This document shows, in pieces, positions 23,509 through 32,505 of a stretch of DNA of 43,480 bases. A program made the position numbers and the translations under genes. This stretch comes from Bacilli bacterium (GTDB lineage Bacteria > Bacillota_I > Bacilli_A > RF39 > UBA660): NCBI GenBank assembly GCA_017612805.1, contig JAGAFD010000006.1:1-43480 (forward strand), in the 5' to 3' direction. How positions within the stretch are numbered: the stretch's first letter is position 1; each line of letters begins with the position of its first letter. The notes beneath the pieces were generated by a model that was not told the origin of the DNA, searched no databases, and saw only the letters and a list, made by a program, of their open reading frames with translations.

Positions 23509-25292
23509 GTATATTTAAGAGTGAAGTTGCTCCTAAGGGAATGCAATTTAATGTTACCGATTTTATGATAAGTGGTAAACATGCAACTATTCTAACAGTT
23601 GTAAGTTTTCCTAAAGACATCTATCCTGGTTATTTATCTAATGTAACTAGTGTAAATGGTGTTAAAGTTGTTATTAAACATATTCCGATTGATTTTAATA
23701 TCATGAAGAAAATGTTAAATAAAGAGATTGCTGATTTAAAGCAACGTTATCAAACTGAACGTGATCGTACAACTCAAGAACGTATTCGTCAAGATTATGA
23801 ATCATTAGAACAATTTGTATCAATGCTTGCAGCAACTCAAACAAGAATTTTTGATTTTCAAATGCATTTATTAGTTATGGCTGATAGTGCTGAAGAACTT
23901 GAAATGAAAAAGATGCAAGTTAGAACTTTCTTGGATGCAATGGGAATGCGTGCAATTCCATTAATGTTTGAACAAGAAAAAGTGTTAAAATCAATGATGC
24001 CTATCTTCCCACGTCAAGACGTAGAAGATCGTGTTGGAACACCAATTCCTGCATTAACTATTGCTGCAATGTATCCATTCGTATTTGATAGTATTAAAGA
24101 CCCAGGAGATTCACTATTATTTGGGGTTGATTTCTCTGGTGGTGTGGTTTTATTCAACCAATTCTTATATCAAATTAAGAAAGAACATAACCGAAATAAT
24201 GCCAACATGATTATGTTAGGTACTTCTGGTTCTGGTAAATCTACTGCTGAAAAAATGTTAATAAGAAGCCATATTAGAAACGGCTATAAGGTAGTAGCAA
24301 TTGACCCAGAAGGTGAATTAGCAGATATGACTAAGAACCTAAAAGGTGATTTCCTTGATTTAGGTAAGGGTGGCGATTATGGTATGATCAACCCTCTAGA
24401 AATTGTTATTGATGCTGATGAACAAGAAATAGCTGAAGGGTTAGGTTATACAATTTTAACTAGAACCTTACAAAGTTTAAAAGCATTTATGAAATATTAT
24501 TCACCAGATATTGAAGAAGATGTATTAACAATGTTTAGTGAAGTAGTTCAAGATACTTATAAACGTTATAAAATTGATTTTGATAGTGATTTTTCTAAAT
24601 TTAGTTCTGCTGATTATCCGACTTTTGATGATGTTTATGCAACTATCAAAGGAAGATTATTATCAATGAATGATAAAACTCATGAACGTGATGTTATGGA
24701 ACGTTTAGAGTTAAAAGTAAGACCTTTAGTAAAAGAATTAAGATATTATTTTACAGGTAAAACAACATTAAATATTAATTCTAACTTTATTGTATTTAAT
24801 ATTCGTGAATTAATGAATAGTGATGAAAATATTCGTAATGCCTTATTCTTCAATATTTTGAAGTATGCATGGGGCTTATGTTTAGATAGTAGTATTAATA
24901 CAGTAATGTGTGTTGATGAAGCTCACGTATTACTATCTGGTAAAAATGAATTAGGTGCTGAGTTCTTAGCACAAATTCAAAGACGTAGTCGTAAATATAA
25001 CACTGGTACTATTATTATTACTCAACAACCAACTGACTTTGCTGATTCAAAAATTATTATGCATGGAAAAGCAATCTTTGATAATGCCTCTTATTACTTA
25101 GTAATGGGCTTAAAGAAACAAGCAGTTGAAGATTTAGCAAAATTAATTGATTTAAATGAAAGAGAAATGGATAGTATTAAATATTATAATCAAGGTGAAG
25201 CATTATTTGTATGTGGTAGTCGAAGAATGCGTGTTAACGTTGTTGTTAGCCAAGAAGAACTAGACACATTTGGTGCTGGTGGAGGATTATAA
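23505..25292 (+). CDS. virB4: VirB4 ATPase, C-terminal part
   Basis: The 595-residue protein begins with the second half of the VirB4 N-terminal region, including a long helical hairpin (about 64-110). Then comes the motor domain. Walker A is GTSGSGKST at about 239-247, a 'VAIDPEGELADM' strand follows, Walker B 'MCVDEAHVLL' lies at about 467-476, and 'TGTIIITQQPTDF' supplies the sensor motif. VirB4 powers substrate transfer and pilus assembly at the inner face of the membrane. All catalytic motifs are intact. It starts inside the stop of the previous gene (ATGA). Confidence 0.9.
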   Translation: MSIFKSEVAPKGMQFNVTDFMISGKHATILTVVSFPKDIYPGYLSNVTSVNGVKVVIKHIPIDFNIMKKMLNKEIADLKQRYQTERDRTTQERIRQDYESLEQFVSMLAATQTRIFDFQMHLLVMADSAEELEMKKMQVRTFLDAMGMRAIPLMFEQEKVLKSMMPIFPRQDVEDRVGTPIPALTIAAMYPFVFDSIKDPGDSLLFGVDFSGGVVLFNQFLYQIKKEHNRNNANMIMLGTSGSGKSTAEKMLIRSHIRNGYKVVAIDPEGELADMTKNLKGDFLDLGKGGDYGMINPLEIVIDADEQEIAEGLGYTILTRTLQSLKAFMKYYSPDIEEDVLTMFSEVVQDTYKRYKIDFDSDFSKFSSADYPTFDDVYATIKGRLLSMNDKTHERDVMERLELKVRPLVKELRYYFTGKTTLNINSNFIVFNIRELMNSDENIRNALFFNILKYAWGLCLDSSINTVMCVDEAHVLLSGKNELGAEFLAQIQRRSRKYNTGTIIITQQPTDFADSKIIMHGKAIFDNASYYLVMGLKKQAVEDLAKLIDLNEREMDSIKYYNQGEALFVCGSRRMRVNVVVSQEELDTFGAGGGL

Positions 25293-25319
25293 TAGTTAAC
25301 TAGAAGTGGGGTGATTAGC

Positions 25320-27515
25320 ATGGACGATGAACATAAAAATGGTAATGAAGAAAACTTTCTTGAGCGATTAAGTCGTGATATAAGTGAAGTTAGTGAATAT
25401 TCACGTCCTAGTGATGCTGATTATCCAACTGATGAAGAACAACAAGAAGATGATGGATCCAGTAGTAATAGCAGTGATCCTAATCGTTTTAGAAGAAGAA
25501 GTAGAGGCGAAGATAGGGTTGACGAATCTAATGAAGGTGGTAACCCGTCTGAACCTAGACTAAATAAAGATAAAAGCGACGAGTTTATTGATCGCCGACC
25601 AAATGAACAAAATCGTTTTAAAAATGACAAATTAAATAGTAATCCAAATAGCCCGAACAATCCTACCAGTCCGGGCGATTTGTCGCGAAATAAAATGCCT
25701 AATCAAAGATTAGGTGGCCCAAATCCAGGTGTTCCTAATGCCGGTGGTGAAGTTGCTAAAGACGCTGCTTCTGGTATCGGTGAAGCGGCTAAGGATGCTG
25801 CTTTAAGTTCAGGAGAAGTTGCTAAAGACGCTGCATTAGGTGCTGGAGGCGAACTTGCTAAAGATGCTGCATTAGGCGCTGGTGGAGCTTCAACCGTTGG
25901 AGCCGCCGGAGTTGGTGGAGCAGCAGCTGAAGCGGCTAAGGATGCTGGTATTGCTGGTGCAACAACCGCAGCTGGTACAACCGCAGCTGCTACAACTGCC
26001 GTAGGATCTACTGCTGCAGCTACAACAACAGTAGCTGGAACTACTGCAGTTGAAGGATCTGCTGCTGTTGGTGGAACAGTAGTAGGAGGTGGTGGTCTTG
26101 CTGCCTTATTATCTAATCCACCTGGTATGGTTGCGCTTGGAGTAATGGTAGGTATTGCAGTTGTTTGTATAGTGGTAGCTATTGCTCTTGTTATAATAGT
26201 GTTTGCTGCGGTGTATACTAATAGTTTAACGGATATTAAGCTACAAAACGGATATGCTCTTATTGATGCTGGTTATTGTGAACACGTAACGGTTTATGAT
26301 TCAAATGCTGATGGTACTTACCCATACGAAACATATATAGCTGGAGTAGTTACTGCTGAAGTGGGAATGTTTAATAATGATACTGTAAATAAGGTATTTG
26401 CAGTTGCTGCACGAAATTATTTTTACAATAATAATAAAAACTGTACAATAGCGGGTAATGCAACTAAGCAAGCTTTTTCTAAACCTACTGCTGCAGCACT
26501 AAGTGCAGCTAAGGCAACCGAAGGAATAATAATGTTATCAAACGGAAAAATTCCTACAGCCATGTATGATGCCTTTGCTTATAAAAGTGAAGATGGAAAT
26601 AACTATTATTTAAAGCAAAAGAATCAAGCTATTTCTAAAAGTTGGTTTAGAAGCCATTATAAAACTGAAGAAGCATTTAATAGTGCCTTAAAATTTTATA
26701 AATCAGCCAATCATGGTAAAGGAATGAGTCAATGGGGTGCCCTATATTTAGCAGAAAACGGAAAAAACTTTGAAGAAATATTAAAATTTTATTATGATGA
26801 TATTCAAATAGCTAGACAAGCTAGTGCATTAGCATATAATCCAAATGTTCATGTTACTAATGCTCCTGCTAATCGAAAATTAACTAAATCTTTTGATCAA
26901 TTCCTTTCTGAACAAGGGTCTTCAATATCTTCATATAATCAAGCAATATTTAAAGCCGTAAATGAAGCAGGATATGGTACTCGTGCTGGTGTTGTTGCTG
27001 CTGGATATTCATTAATATCATTATTAGATGATAATTATGGATTAAGATTCCCATATGCCAATGGAGGACATTCATTTAAATTGGGTTCAAAATTTGATAA
27101 TTGGCAAAATCCATTAGGAGCTGATCCTGGATGGGGATCTTATAATAAAGATGGCTGGTGTGTAAATGTGTGTTCAGAACATTATGGTATGGATTGTACT
27201 GGCTTTGTAACGTGGGCATTATATAATGGTGGATATAAATATTATCATGTTATCCACAATAAAGAAACCTTAGCCAAAGATTTAGGTGTTACATATTGTC
27301 ATGCATCTGACTCTGATTGTAATGGTCAAGCTGGAGATTTATTAGTAAGCAATGGACACGCCGTGTTAATTGTTGGTTTTACTAATACGAGTTACATAAT
27401 TGCACAAGCATCTTCGCCAAGCGAAGGTATGAAAGTAAATGCGATGGGAAAAAGAAATAGCAGTTATTATGTTATAAAAATGGATAATTTTTATAAAAAC
27501 TGGCCTCGCCGTTAA
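25320..27515 (+). CDS. Membrane-anchored cell-wall hydrolase: SpoIID/LytB plus NlpC/P60
   Basis: The start is the ATG at 25320, set by GGGGTGAT. The 731-residue protein has four parts. First is an acidic, Ser/Asn/Pro-rich disordered cytoplasmic part (1-140), then an Ala/Gly-rich stretch with repeated 'AKDAA' (about 143-250) and a membrane helix (about 270-300). Next is a SpoIID-like domain (about 305-505) with 'YIAGVVTAEVG' (E347 at the catalytic Glu place) and 'HGKGMSQWGALYLAENGKNF'. Last is an NlpC/P60-type domain (about 560-731) with Cys626 in 'DCTGFVTW' and His680 in 'NGHAVLIVGF'. SpoIID is a lytic transglycosylase family and NlpC/P60 cuts stem peptides. Together they can open the wall, the role of VirB1 in T4SS. 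Confidence 0.85.
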   Translation: MDDEHKNGNEENFLERLSRDISEVSEYSRPSDADYPTDEEQQEDDGSSSNSSDPNRFRRRSRGEDRVDESNEGGNPSEPRLNKDKSDEFIDRRPNEQNRFKNDKLNSNPNSPNNPTSPGDLSRNKMPNQRLGGPNPGVPNAGGEVAKDAASGIGEAAKDAALSSGEVAKDAALGAGGELAKDAALGAGGASTVGAAGVGGAAAEAAKDAGIAGATTAAGTTAAATTAVGSTAAATTTVAGTTAVEGSAAVGGTVVGGGGLAALLSNPPGMVALGVMVGIAVVCIVVAIALVIIVFAAVYTNSLTDIKLQNGYALIDAGYCEHVTVYDSNADGTYPYETYIAGVVTAEVGMFNNDTVNKVFAVAARNYFYNNNKNCTIAGNATKQAFSKPTAAALSAAKATEGIIMLSNGKIPTAMYDAFAYKSEDGNNYYLKQKNQAISKSWFRSHYKTEEAFNSALKFYKSANHGKGMSQWGALYLAENGKNFEEILKFYYDDIQIARQASALAYNPNVHVTNAPANRKLTKSFDQFLSEQGSSISSYNQAIFKAVNEAGYGTRAGVVAAGYSLISLLDDNYGLRFPYANGGHSFKLGSKFDNWQNPLGADPGWGSYNKDGWCVNVCSEHYGMDCTGFVTWALYNGGYKYYHVIHNKETLAKDLGVTYCHASDSDCNGQAGDLLVSNGHAVLIVGFTNTSYIIAQASSPSEGMKVNAMGKRNSSYYVIKMDNFYKNWPRR

Positions 27516-27535
27516 TAAATTTGAAAGGGAATAAT

Positions 27536-28210
27536 ATGAAATATATTAAAATTATAGTGTTATTATTAAGTATTACATTATTATCCGGCTGTACTATAAA
27601 TTATGAATTAGAATTAGGTAGCAAAAACTCTGAGGCAATTACTTTTACAAATACCAACATGAGTTTAAATAAAGAAATACCGATAAACATTGATGATTAT
27701 TATTCAACATTTGAATTACAAGAAAAAGCATCTGGAGTTAATTATTACAAGAAGACAATTAATCAAAATTATACTAAGTATGAAACAAGCTTAAATAATA
27801 ATGATATTGAAAAGTCTACAGCATGTAATTTGATGTTTGAAAAATGTGTGTTTATTAATACAGAATCAAATAAATATATGTTATCTACTACTACTGGAAC
27901 ATCCGTTTTTGATGATTATTCATCGTTAGATAGTGTAATTATTAACATTACCGTTAATGGTGAAGTTTCAAAAAATAATGCCGACTCAATAGATGGAAAT
28001 GTTTATACATGGGTTATTAATAGAAATAATCAGTCTGAAAAAAATATCTTATTAGAGTATTCTTCTAATAATCAAGGAAAAATAGGTAACGATGAAAAAG
28101 AAGAGGACAAAAAGATAGAAAATATTATTTATTTGGGTATTTTATTAATAGTATTATTAGGTTTGGCAATAGTTGTAATTATTGCTAACAAAAAGAAATA
28201 TAAGCAATAA
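27536..28210 (+). CDS. Secretion-locus lipoprotein with extra C-terminal membrane helix
   Basis: The start is ATG 27536 with AAAGGGA upstream. The 224-residue protein has a clean lipoprotein signal, 'LLSGC' with Cys at about residue 19, then an ectodomain of about 165 residues rich in Asn, Ser and Lys. Near the C-terminus is a membrane helix (about 195-217), followed by 'NKKKYKQ'. Being held at both ends, the domain would lie flat on the membrane surface. No family is recognised. It lies between the wall hydrolase and VirD4, which suggests a structural role in the channel. Confidence 0.75.
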   Translation: MKYIKIIVLLLSITLLSGCTINYELELGSKNSEAITFTNTNMSLNKEIPINIDDYYSTFELQEKASGVNYYKKTINQNYTKYETSLNNNDIEKSTACNLMFEKCVFINTESNKYMLSTTTGTSVFDDYSSLDSVIINITVNGEVSKNNADSIDGNVYTWVINRNNQSEKNILLEYSSNNQGKIGNDEKEEDKKIENIIYLGILLIVLLGLAIVVIIANKKKYKQ

Positions 28211-28214
28211 TTAA

Positions 28215-28243
28215 TTGCTCTAAAAATATAAGAGTGTTATACT
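28215..28243 (+). promoter_or_regulatory. Promoter for the VirD4-like gene
   Basis: TTGCTC (28215-28220), a 17-base spacer and TATACT (28238-28243), then AAAGAGG before the start at 28268. It allows the coupling protein to be made apart from the upstream channel genes. Confidence 0.6.
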
Positions 28244-28267
28244 ATTCTTTAGAAAGAGGTTTTAAAC

Positions 28268-30484
28268 ATGAAGTTTAGAATTACCAAGCGTGATTTTATA
28301 ATATTTGTAATATTTTTAATCTTATTACTATTATTATCATCAATCTTAGTTGTTAATTTTTATTCATTAGGTAATGATGGTGTTTTCTATGGTTTAAATC
28401 CAATTAAAGGTTTATTACCACCATATTTACCAGTAACCTTAATCGTTTTTGTTGCAGCAATTATTGTAATCTTTGTTTCTGTATCTTCATATATTTTCGA
28501 TAAAGAAAAAGGTAAAGGAATCGGATTACTTTTTGGTGAAAAGAAAGAAAAAGGCTATTCAAGATGGGCAACTGATAAAGAAATGAAAGAAGGAGCAGGA
28601 ATTTGCAAAGTAAATCCTAGCGATGAAAAGCTTTCAGCTGCCGGTGTGCCAATTATTAATAATGGTAAAGAAATTTGGTGTGATAATGGTTATTATCATA
28701 GTTTAATTATTGGTTCTACTGGTTGTGGTAAATCTGAATCAATTGTTAAACCAACCGTTAAATTACTTGCTAAAAAGGGTGAAAGTATGGTTGTTACTGA
28801 CCCTAAAGGTGAGTTATACAAAGAAAGTGCTGAAGTATTAAAGAAAATGGGTTATAACATCATTACTTTAAACTTCCGTGAACCAAATCATGGTAATGCA
28901 TGGAATCCTTTATCATTACCTTATCGTTACTATCGTGAAGGTAATAAAGATAAAGCTATCGAATTACTAGAAGATATTGGTGCTAATATTTTAATTGATC
29001 CTAAGAATCAAGCTGATCCATTCTGGGAAAAATCGGCTTGTGATTATTTCTCTGGTATTGCATTAGGATTATTTGAAGATGCTACTGAAGAAGAAGTTAA
29101 CTTAAACAGTATTAACTATGTTGCTACTGTTGGTGAAGAACGTGTTGGTGGATCTTCAAGATATATTAATGAGTATTTTAAAACTAAGAGTCCGGATAGT
29201 TCTGCAAATATTTTTGCATCAGGAACTATTAATTCCCCTAATGAAACTAAGGGTGGAATTATCTCAATGTTTAAGAATAAAATTCGTATTTTCTCTACTC
29301 GTGATAATTTAAGTGAAATGTTATCATATAGTGATTTTGATATGCGTAAGATTGGTAAAGAAAAGACTGCTGTATTCATTATTATTCATGATGAAAAAAC
29401 AACATATCATTCACTTGCAACGATCTTTATCAAACAATGTTATGAATGTTTAATTGACGTTGCTCAAGAAAATGGTGGTAAATTAAAATATCGTACTAAT
29501 TTCTTATTAGATGAGTTTGCCAACATGCCACCAATTCGTGATGTTGATTCAATGGTATCAGCTGCTCGTAGCCGTGATATTAGATTCTTATTCATTATTC
29601 AAAACTTTGCCCAATTAAAGGATGTTTATGGTGAAAACGTTGCTGAAATTATTAAAGGTAACTGTGGTAATATTATTTACTTAATCAGTACTGAAATGTC
29701 AGCATTGGAAGAAATTTCTAAATTATGTGGTGAAGTAAAATCAAAAGAAAAAGAAAAGACGGCCTCAACGCCATTAGTTACGATTACTGACCTACAAAAG
29801 ATGAAGCTAGGTGAAGCTATTTATAAACGTTTAAGAATGGACCCATTTAAAACTAAATTGGCTCCTGACTTTGATGTTAAATGGGGCTTTGAAAATATTG
29901 AAAGTCATTATCCAACAAGAGAACCAAAACCGCCAAAATTATTTGATGTAAAAGCGTTTGTTGATGAACACCGTAAAAATAATATGCCTCAAGGTATGGG
30001 CCCAGGAATGGGTATGGGTATGCCACCATTTGGTGACAATTTTAATCCATTCGGTGGTGGTGGTGCATTAAGAGAACCAACTCCTAAGAATGAACCAATT
30101 GACTTTGACAGCATGATGAAGGATATTGAAAAACGTATTCAAGAGATTGAAGAAGAAGAACGTAAAGAACAATTAGAAAAAGAAGCAAAGACTAAAGCTA
30201 CTGCTCCAGTAGTAAAAGAAGAACCAGCAGATTTTACAATTAAATCTGATATGGACAAGATTGAAGACGACTTAACACCTATTAACATTTATAATGAAGA
30301 ACCAGAAAAAATTGATATTCCAGAGGTTGTTAAAGTGGAGAAAAATCCAGTTAAAGAGGATATTAAGGAAACACCAAAGCCACAAGAAAAACCAATTATC
30401 AATGTTGATTCTGATAGTGTTATTGTTAATGAAAATGTTGTTACTGATGATGAATTCTTTGATGACTTTTTTGGTGATGATTAA
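28268..30484 (+). CDS. virD4: VirD4/TraG-type coupling protein
   Basis: The 738-residue protein has two N-terminal membrane helices (about 9-31 and 52-75). Then comes the motor domain, with Walker A GSTGCGKS at 149-156, 'MVVTDPKGELYKESAEVL' and 'WNPLSLP'. Walker B is 'FLLDEFANMPPI' (Asp-Glu at about 415-416), followed by 'FLFIIQNFAQL', all standard for VirD4. Coupling proteins pick substrates and hand them to the channel. About 170 C-terminal residues form an acidic, Pro/Glu-rich tail with a Gly/Met-rich 'GMGPGMGMGMPP' stretch, absent from short VirD4 forms and a likely docking site. It has its own promoter and terminator and closes the locus. Confidence 0.9.
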   Translation: MKFRITKRDFIIFVIFLILLLLLSSILVVNFYSLGNDGVFYGLNPIKGLLPPYLPVTLIVFVAAIIVIFVSVSSYIFDKEKGKGIGLLFGEKKEKGYSRWATDKEMKEGAGICKVNPSDEKLSAAGVPIINNGKEIWCDNGYYHSLIIGSTGCGKSESIVKPTVKLLAKKGESMVVTDPKGELYKESAEVLKKMGYNIITLNFREPNHGNAWNPLSLPYRYYREGNKDKAIELLEDIGANILIDPKNQADPFWEKSACDYFSGIALGLFEDATEEEVNLNSINYVATVGEERVGGSSRYINEYFKTKSPDSSANIFASGTINSPNETKGGIISMFKNKIRIFSTRDNLSEMLSYSDFDMRKIGKEKTAVFIIIHDEKTTYHSLATIFIKQCYECLIDVAQENGGKLKYRTNFLLDEFANMPPIRDVDSMVSAARSRDIRFLFIIQNFAQLKDVYGENVAEIIKGNCGNIIYLISTEMSALEEISKLCGEVKSKEKEKTASTPLVTITDLQKMKLGEAIYKRLRMDPFKTKLAPDFDVKWGFENIESHYPTREPKPPKLFDVKAFVDEHRKNNMPQGMGPGMGMGMPPFGDNFNPFGGGGALREPTPKNEPIDFDSMMKDIEKRIQEIEEEERKEQLEKEAKTKATAPVVKEEPADFTIKSDMDKIEDDLTPINIYNEEPEKIDIPEVVKVEKNPVKEDIKETPKPQEKPIINVDSDSVIVNENVVTDDEFFDDFFGDD

Positions 30485-30500
30485 CTCATCACTTTTTTTT
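30474..30500 (+). terminator. Intrinsic terminator at the end of the secretion locus
   Basis: A perfect 7-bp stem GTGATGA / TCATCAC, whose first arm lies in the last codons of virD4, followed by eight T. Confidence 0.88.
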
Positions 30501-30536
30501 ATGAATTAAATATGATAAAATAATTTTGTGATAATT

Positions 30537-31124
30537 ATGAAAGAATTGTTTTTAAGTCTTTATAATAATATTGAAACCTTTATATTAAGTATTGGTTATT
30601 TTGGTGTGCTAGTAACGGCATTATGTATTGTTTTTGAATCAATTATTCCAATTGTACCAGTAGCTTTATTCTTTGCATTAAGTTGTATGATTTTAGGTAA
30701 AATTTATGGTTTAATTGTTGCTTATATTGCTACCATTATTGGGTGTATGTTATCTTATATATTAGTAAGCAAAATATTCCGCGATAAATTTCATCACTTT
30801 TTATCAAAGAAGAAAGCTGGTCGTAAAGTTTTAGCATTTGTGGATAGTGCTTCCGTTACATCCCTAACGGTTATTATGGCAATTCCCTTTGCTCCAGCAT
30901 TCTTAGTTAATATTGCTGCCGGATTATCAGATAAAGTAACCAAAAAAACATTCTTGATATCGTTACTTATTGGTAAAGCATTCTTAGTATATTTCTGGGG
31001 CTTTATTGGAACTAGCTTAAAAAATAGTTTAAGTGATCCATTAATAATTGTTAAAATAATTATAATGTTATTAATTGCTTATATAATTAGTCAAATAGTT
31101 AATAAAAAGTTAGGAGTGAAATAA
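30537..31124 (+). CDS. DedA/VTT-domain membrane protein
   Basis: The start is ATG 30537, with GTGAT just before it; a GTG nine bases earlier is possible. The about 195-residue polytopic protein has helices near 14-60, 66-85, 120-140 and 150-190. The order 'FGVLVTALCIVFESIIPIVP', 'GLIVAYIATIIGCMLSYILVSKIF' and a short polar loop with 'FAPAFLVNIAAGLS' fits DedA/VTT family proteins, which move lipid carriers or phospholipids across the membrane. It overlaps rmuC by one base (TAATG), so both are probably co-transcribed. Confidence 0.75.
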   Translation: MKELFLSLYNNIETFILSIGYFGVLVTALCIVFESIIPIVPVALFFALSCMILGKIYGLIVAYIATIIGCMLSYILVSKIFRDKFHHFLSKKKAGRKVLAFVDSASVTSLTVIMAIPFAPAFLVNIAAGLSDKVTKKTFLISLLIGKAFLVYFWGFIGTSLKNSLSDPLIIVKIIIMLLIAYIISQIVNKKLGVK

Positions 31125-32197
31125 TGGAATATGTCATTATTAGTTTACTAGGCGTAATTATCCTTTTATTAATATTAGTGTTGTTAAAGAAACGTGATAG
31201 TAAAGATGAAATTGAAAGATTAGGTCGTTTTGAAACCAATATCTTAAAAGAGATTGGTGATTTTAAGTTTGAAACATCTAAGCTAATGAATGATGATTTT
31301 TTAAAAATGAATGAAATCATTAATAAACAAATTAAAGAATTAGATGAAAAAGTTAATGAACGTATTGATAAGAACTTTGATAAAACCAATAAAACCTTTA
31401 ATAGTGTATTAGAACGATTAACTAAAATTGATGAAGCGCAAAAGAAAATTGATAGTCTATCTAGCGATATTGTTTCTCTTCAAAGTGTATTAACTGATAA
31501 GAAAACACGTGGTATTTTTGGTGAAGTTAACTTAAATTATATTTTAACTAGTATTTTTGGTGAAAACAAAAAAGTATATGATATTCAACATAAATTAAGT
31601 AATGAAACCTTAGCTGATGCTATTATTTTTGCACCAGAACCATTAGGAAATATTTGCGTTGATTCTAAGTTCCCACTTGAAAATTATGAACGAATGACGG
31701 ATAAAACTTTATCTAAAGAAGCTAGGGAAGCAGCATTAAAATTATTTAAAGCTGATGTTAAAAAACACATCGATGCGATTAGTTCGAAATATATTATTGT
31801 AGGGGAAACGGCTAATGAAGCAATTATGTTCTTACCAGCAGAAGCTATTTTTGCCGAAATTAATGCTTATCATCCTGATTTAATTAAATATGCTTATGAG
31901 AAAAAAGTATGGATATGTGGACCAACAACATTGATGGCAACTTTATCAATTATTGGTATGATTTTAAAGAATCAAGAGCGAGATAAATATGCTAAGATTA
32001 TTCATGACGAATTAAACAAATTAAGTTTTGAATTTGACCGTTATCGTGAACGTTGGAATAAATTATCTAAATCAATTGATACAGTATCAAAAGATGTTAA
32101 AGATATTCATATCACTACTGATAAGATTACTAAACGTTTTGATTCAATTAATCATGTTGATAATAATATATTAATTGATCATCAAGGTGATGAATAA
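31124..32197 (+). CDS. rmuC: RmuC-like DNA recombination protein
   Basis: The 357-residue protein has an N-terminal membrane anchor (about 2-20), a coiled coil (about 25-115) and the RmuC nuclease-like domain. Typical RmuC blocks are 'GIFGEVNLNYIL', 'ADAIIFAPEPLGNICVDSKFPLENYERM', 'EAIMFLPAEAIFAEI' and 'VWICGPTTLMATLSIIGMI' (read as separate blocks). RmuC limits inversions between short inverted repeats; biochemical activity is poorly known. GGAGTGA precedes the start and the gene follows the DedA protein directly. Confidence 0.88.
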   Translation: MEYVIISLLGVIILLLILVLLKKRDSKDEIERLGRFETNILKEIGDFKFETSKLMNDDFLKMNEIINKQIKELDEKVNERIDKNFDKTNKTFNSVLERLTKIDEAQKKIDSLSSDIVSLQSVLTDKKTRGIFGEVNLNYILTSIFGENKKVYDIQHKLSNETLADAIIFAPEPLGNICVDSKFPLENYERMTDKTLSKEAREAALKLFKADVKKHIDAISSKYIIVGETANEAIMFLPAEAIFAEINAYHPDLIKYAYEKKVWICGPTTLMATLSIIGMILKNQERDKYAKIIHDELNKLSFEFDRYRERWNKLSKSIDTVSKDVKDIHITTDKITKRFDSINHVDNNILIDHQGDE

Positions 32198-32228
32198 TTA
32201 AATTACTAATAATTTCATAATATGTAAT

Positions 32229-32432
32229 ATGATTAAGTTTATATTAAATAACATATTAATGATAATCATTAGTTTTTTTATGGCTTTATTTATTATCAGT
32301 TTAAGCTATTTATTAGTAACCCATTCATTAATCAAATTCATCGTTTTTGATCTACGTAATGGCATAATTGAAAGTATTATGGCATCGTTTATTATTTTAG
32401 TTATTATTAATCATCAAAAAGTATCGAAATAA
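32229..32432 (+). CDS. Small two-helix membrane protein of unknown function
   Basis: The 67-residue protein is almost entirely hydrophobic, with two predicted membrane helices (about 5-28 and 42-62). It ends 'NHQKVSK'. No ribosome-binding site is seen before the ATG, which makes the start less sure. It sits 31 bases after rmuC, and a terminator overlaps its end. It could be a real small protein of this operon. Confidence 0.5.
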   Translation: MIKFILNNILMIIISFFMALFIISLSYLLVTHSLIKFIVFDLRNGIIESIMASFIILVIINHQKVSK

Positions 32433-32453
32433 AGAAAAAGGCTTTATTTTTTT
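32427..32453 (+). terminator. Intrinsic terminator
   Basis: AAATAAAG / CTTTATTT stem with a 7-base loop and a T-run. A TATAAT at 32466-32471 follows, 17 bases after TTTATT (32443-32448) in the terminator arm, a likely promoter for the next gene. Confidence 0.7.
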
Positions 32454-32505
32454 ACGGTAATAAGATATAATGAATATATAGTAGAAAATAGGATAGGTGA
32501 TTACT

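Noticed and set aside
4901-30484. Integrative and conjugative element
   Set aside because: No relaxase, integrase, attachment sites or regulatory module; flanks are ordinary chromosomal genes and codon use seems the same inside and outside.
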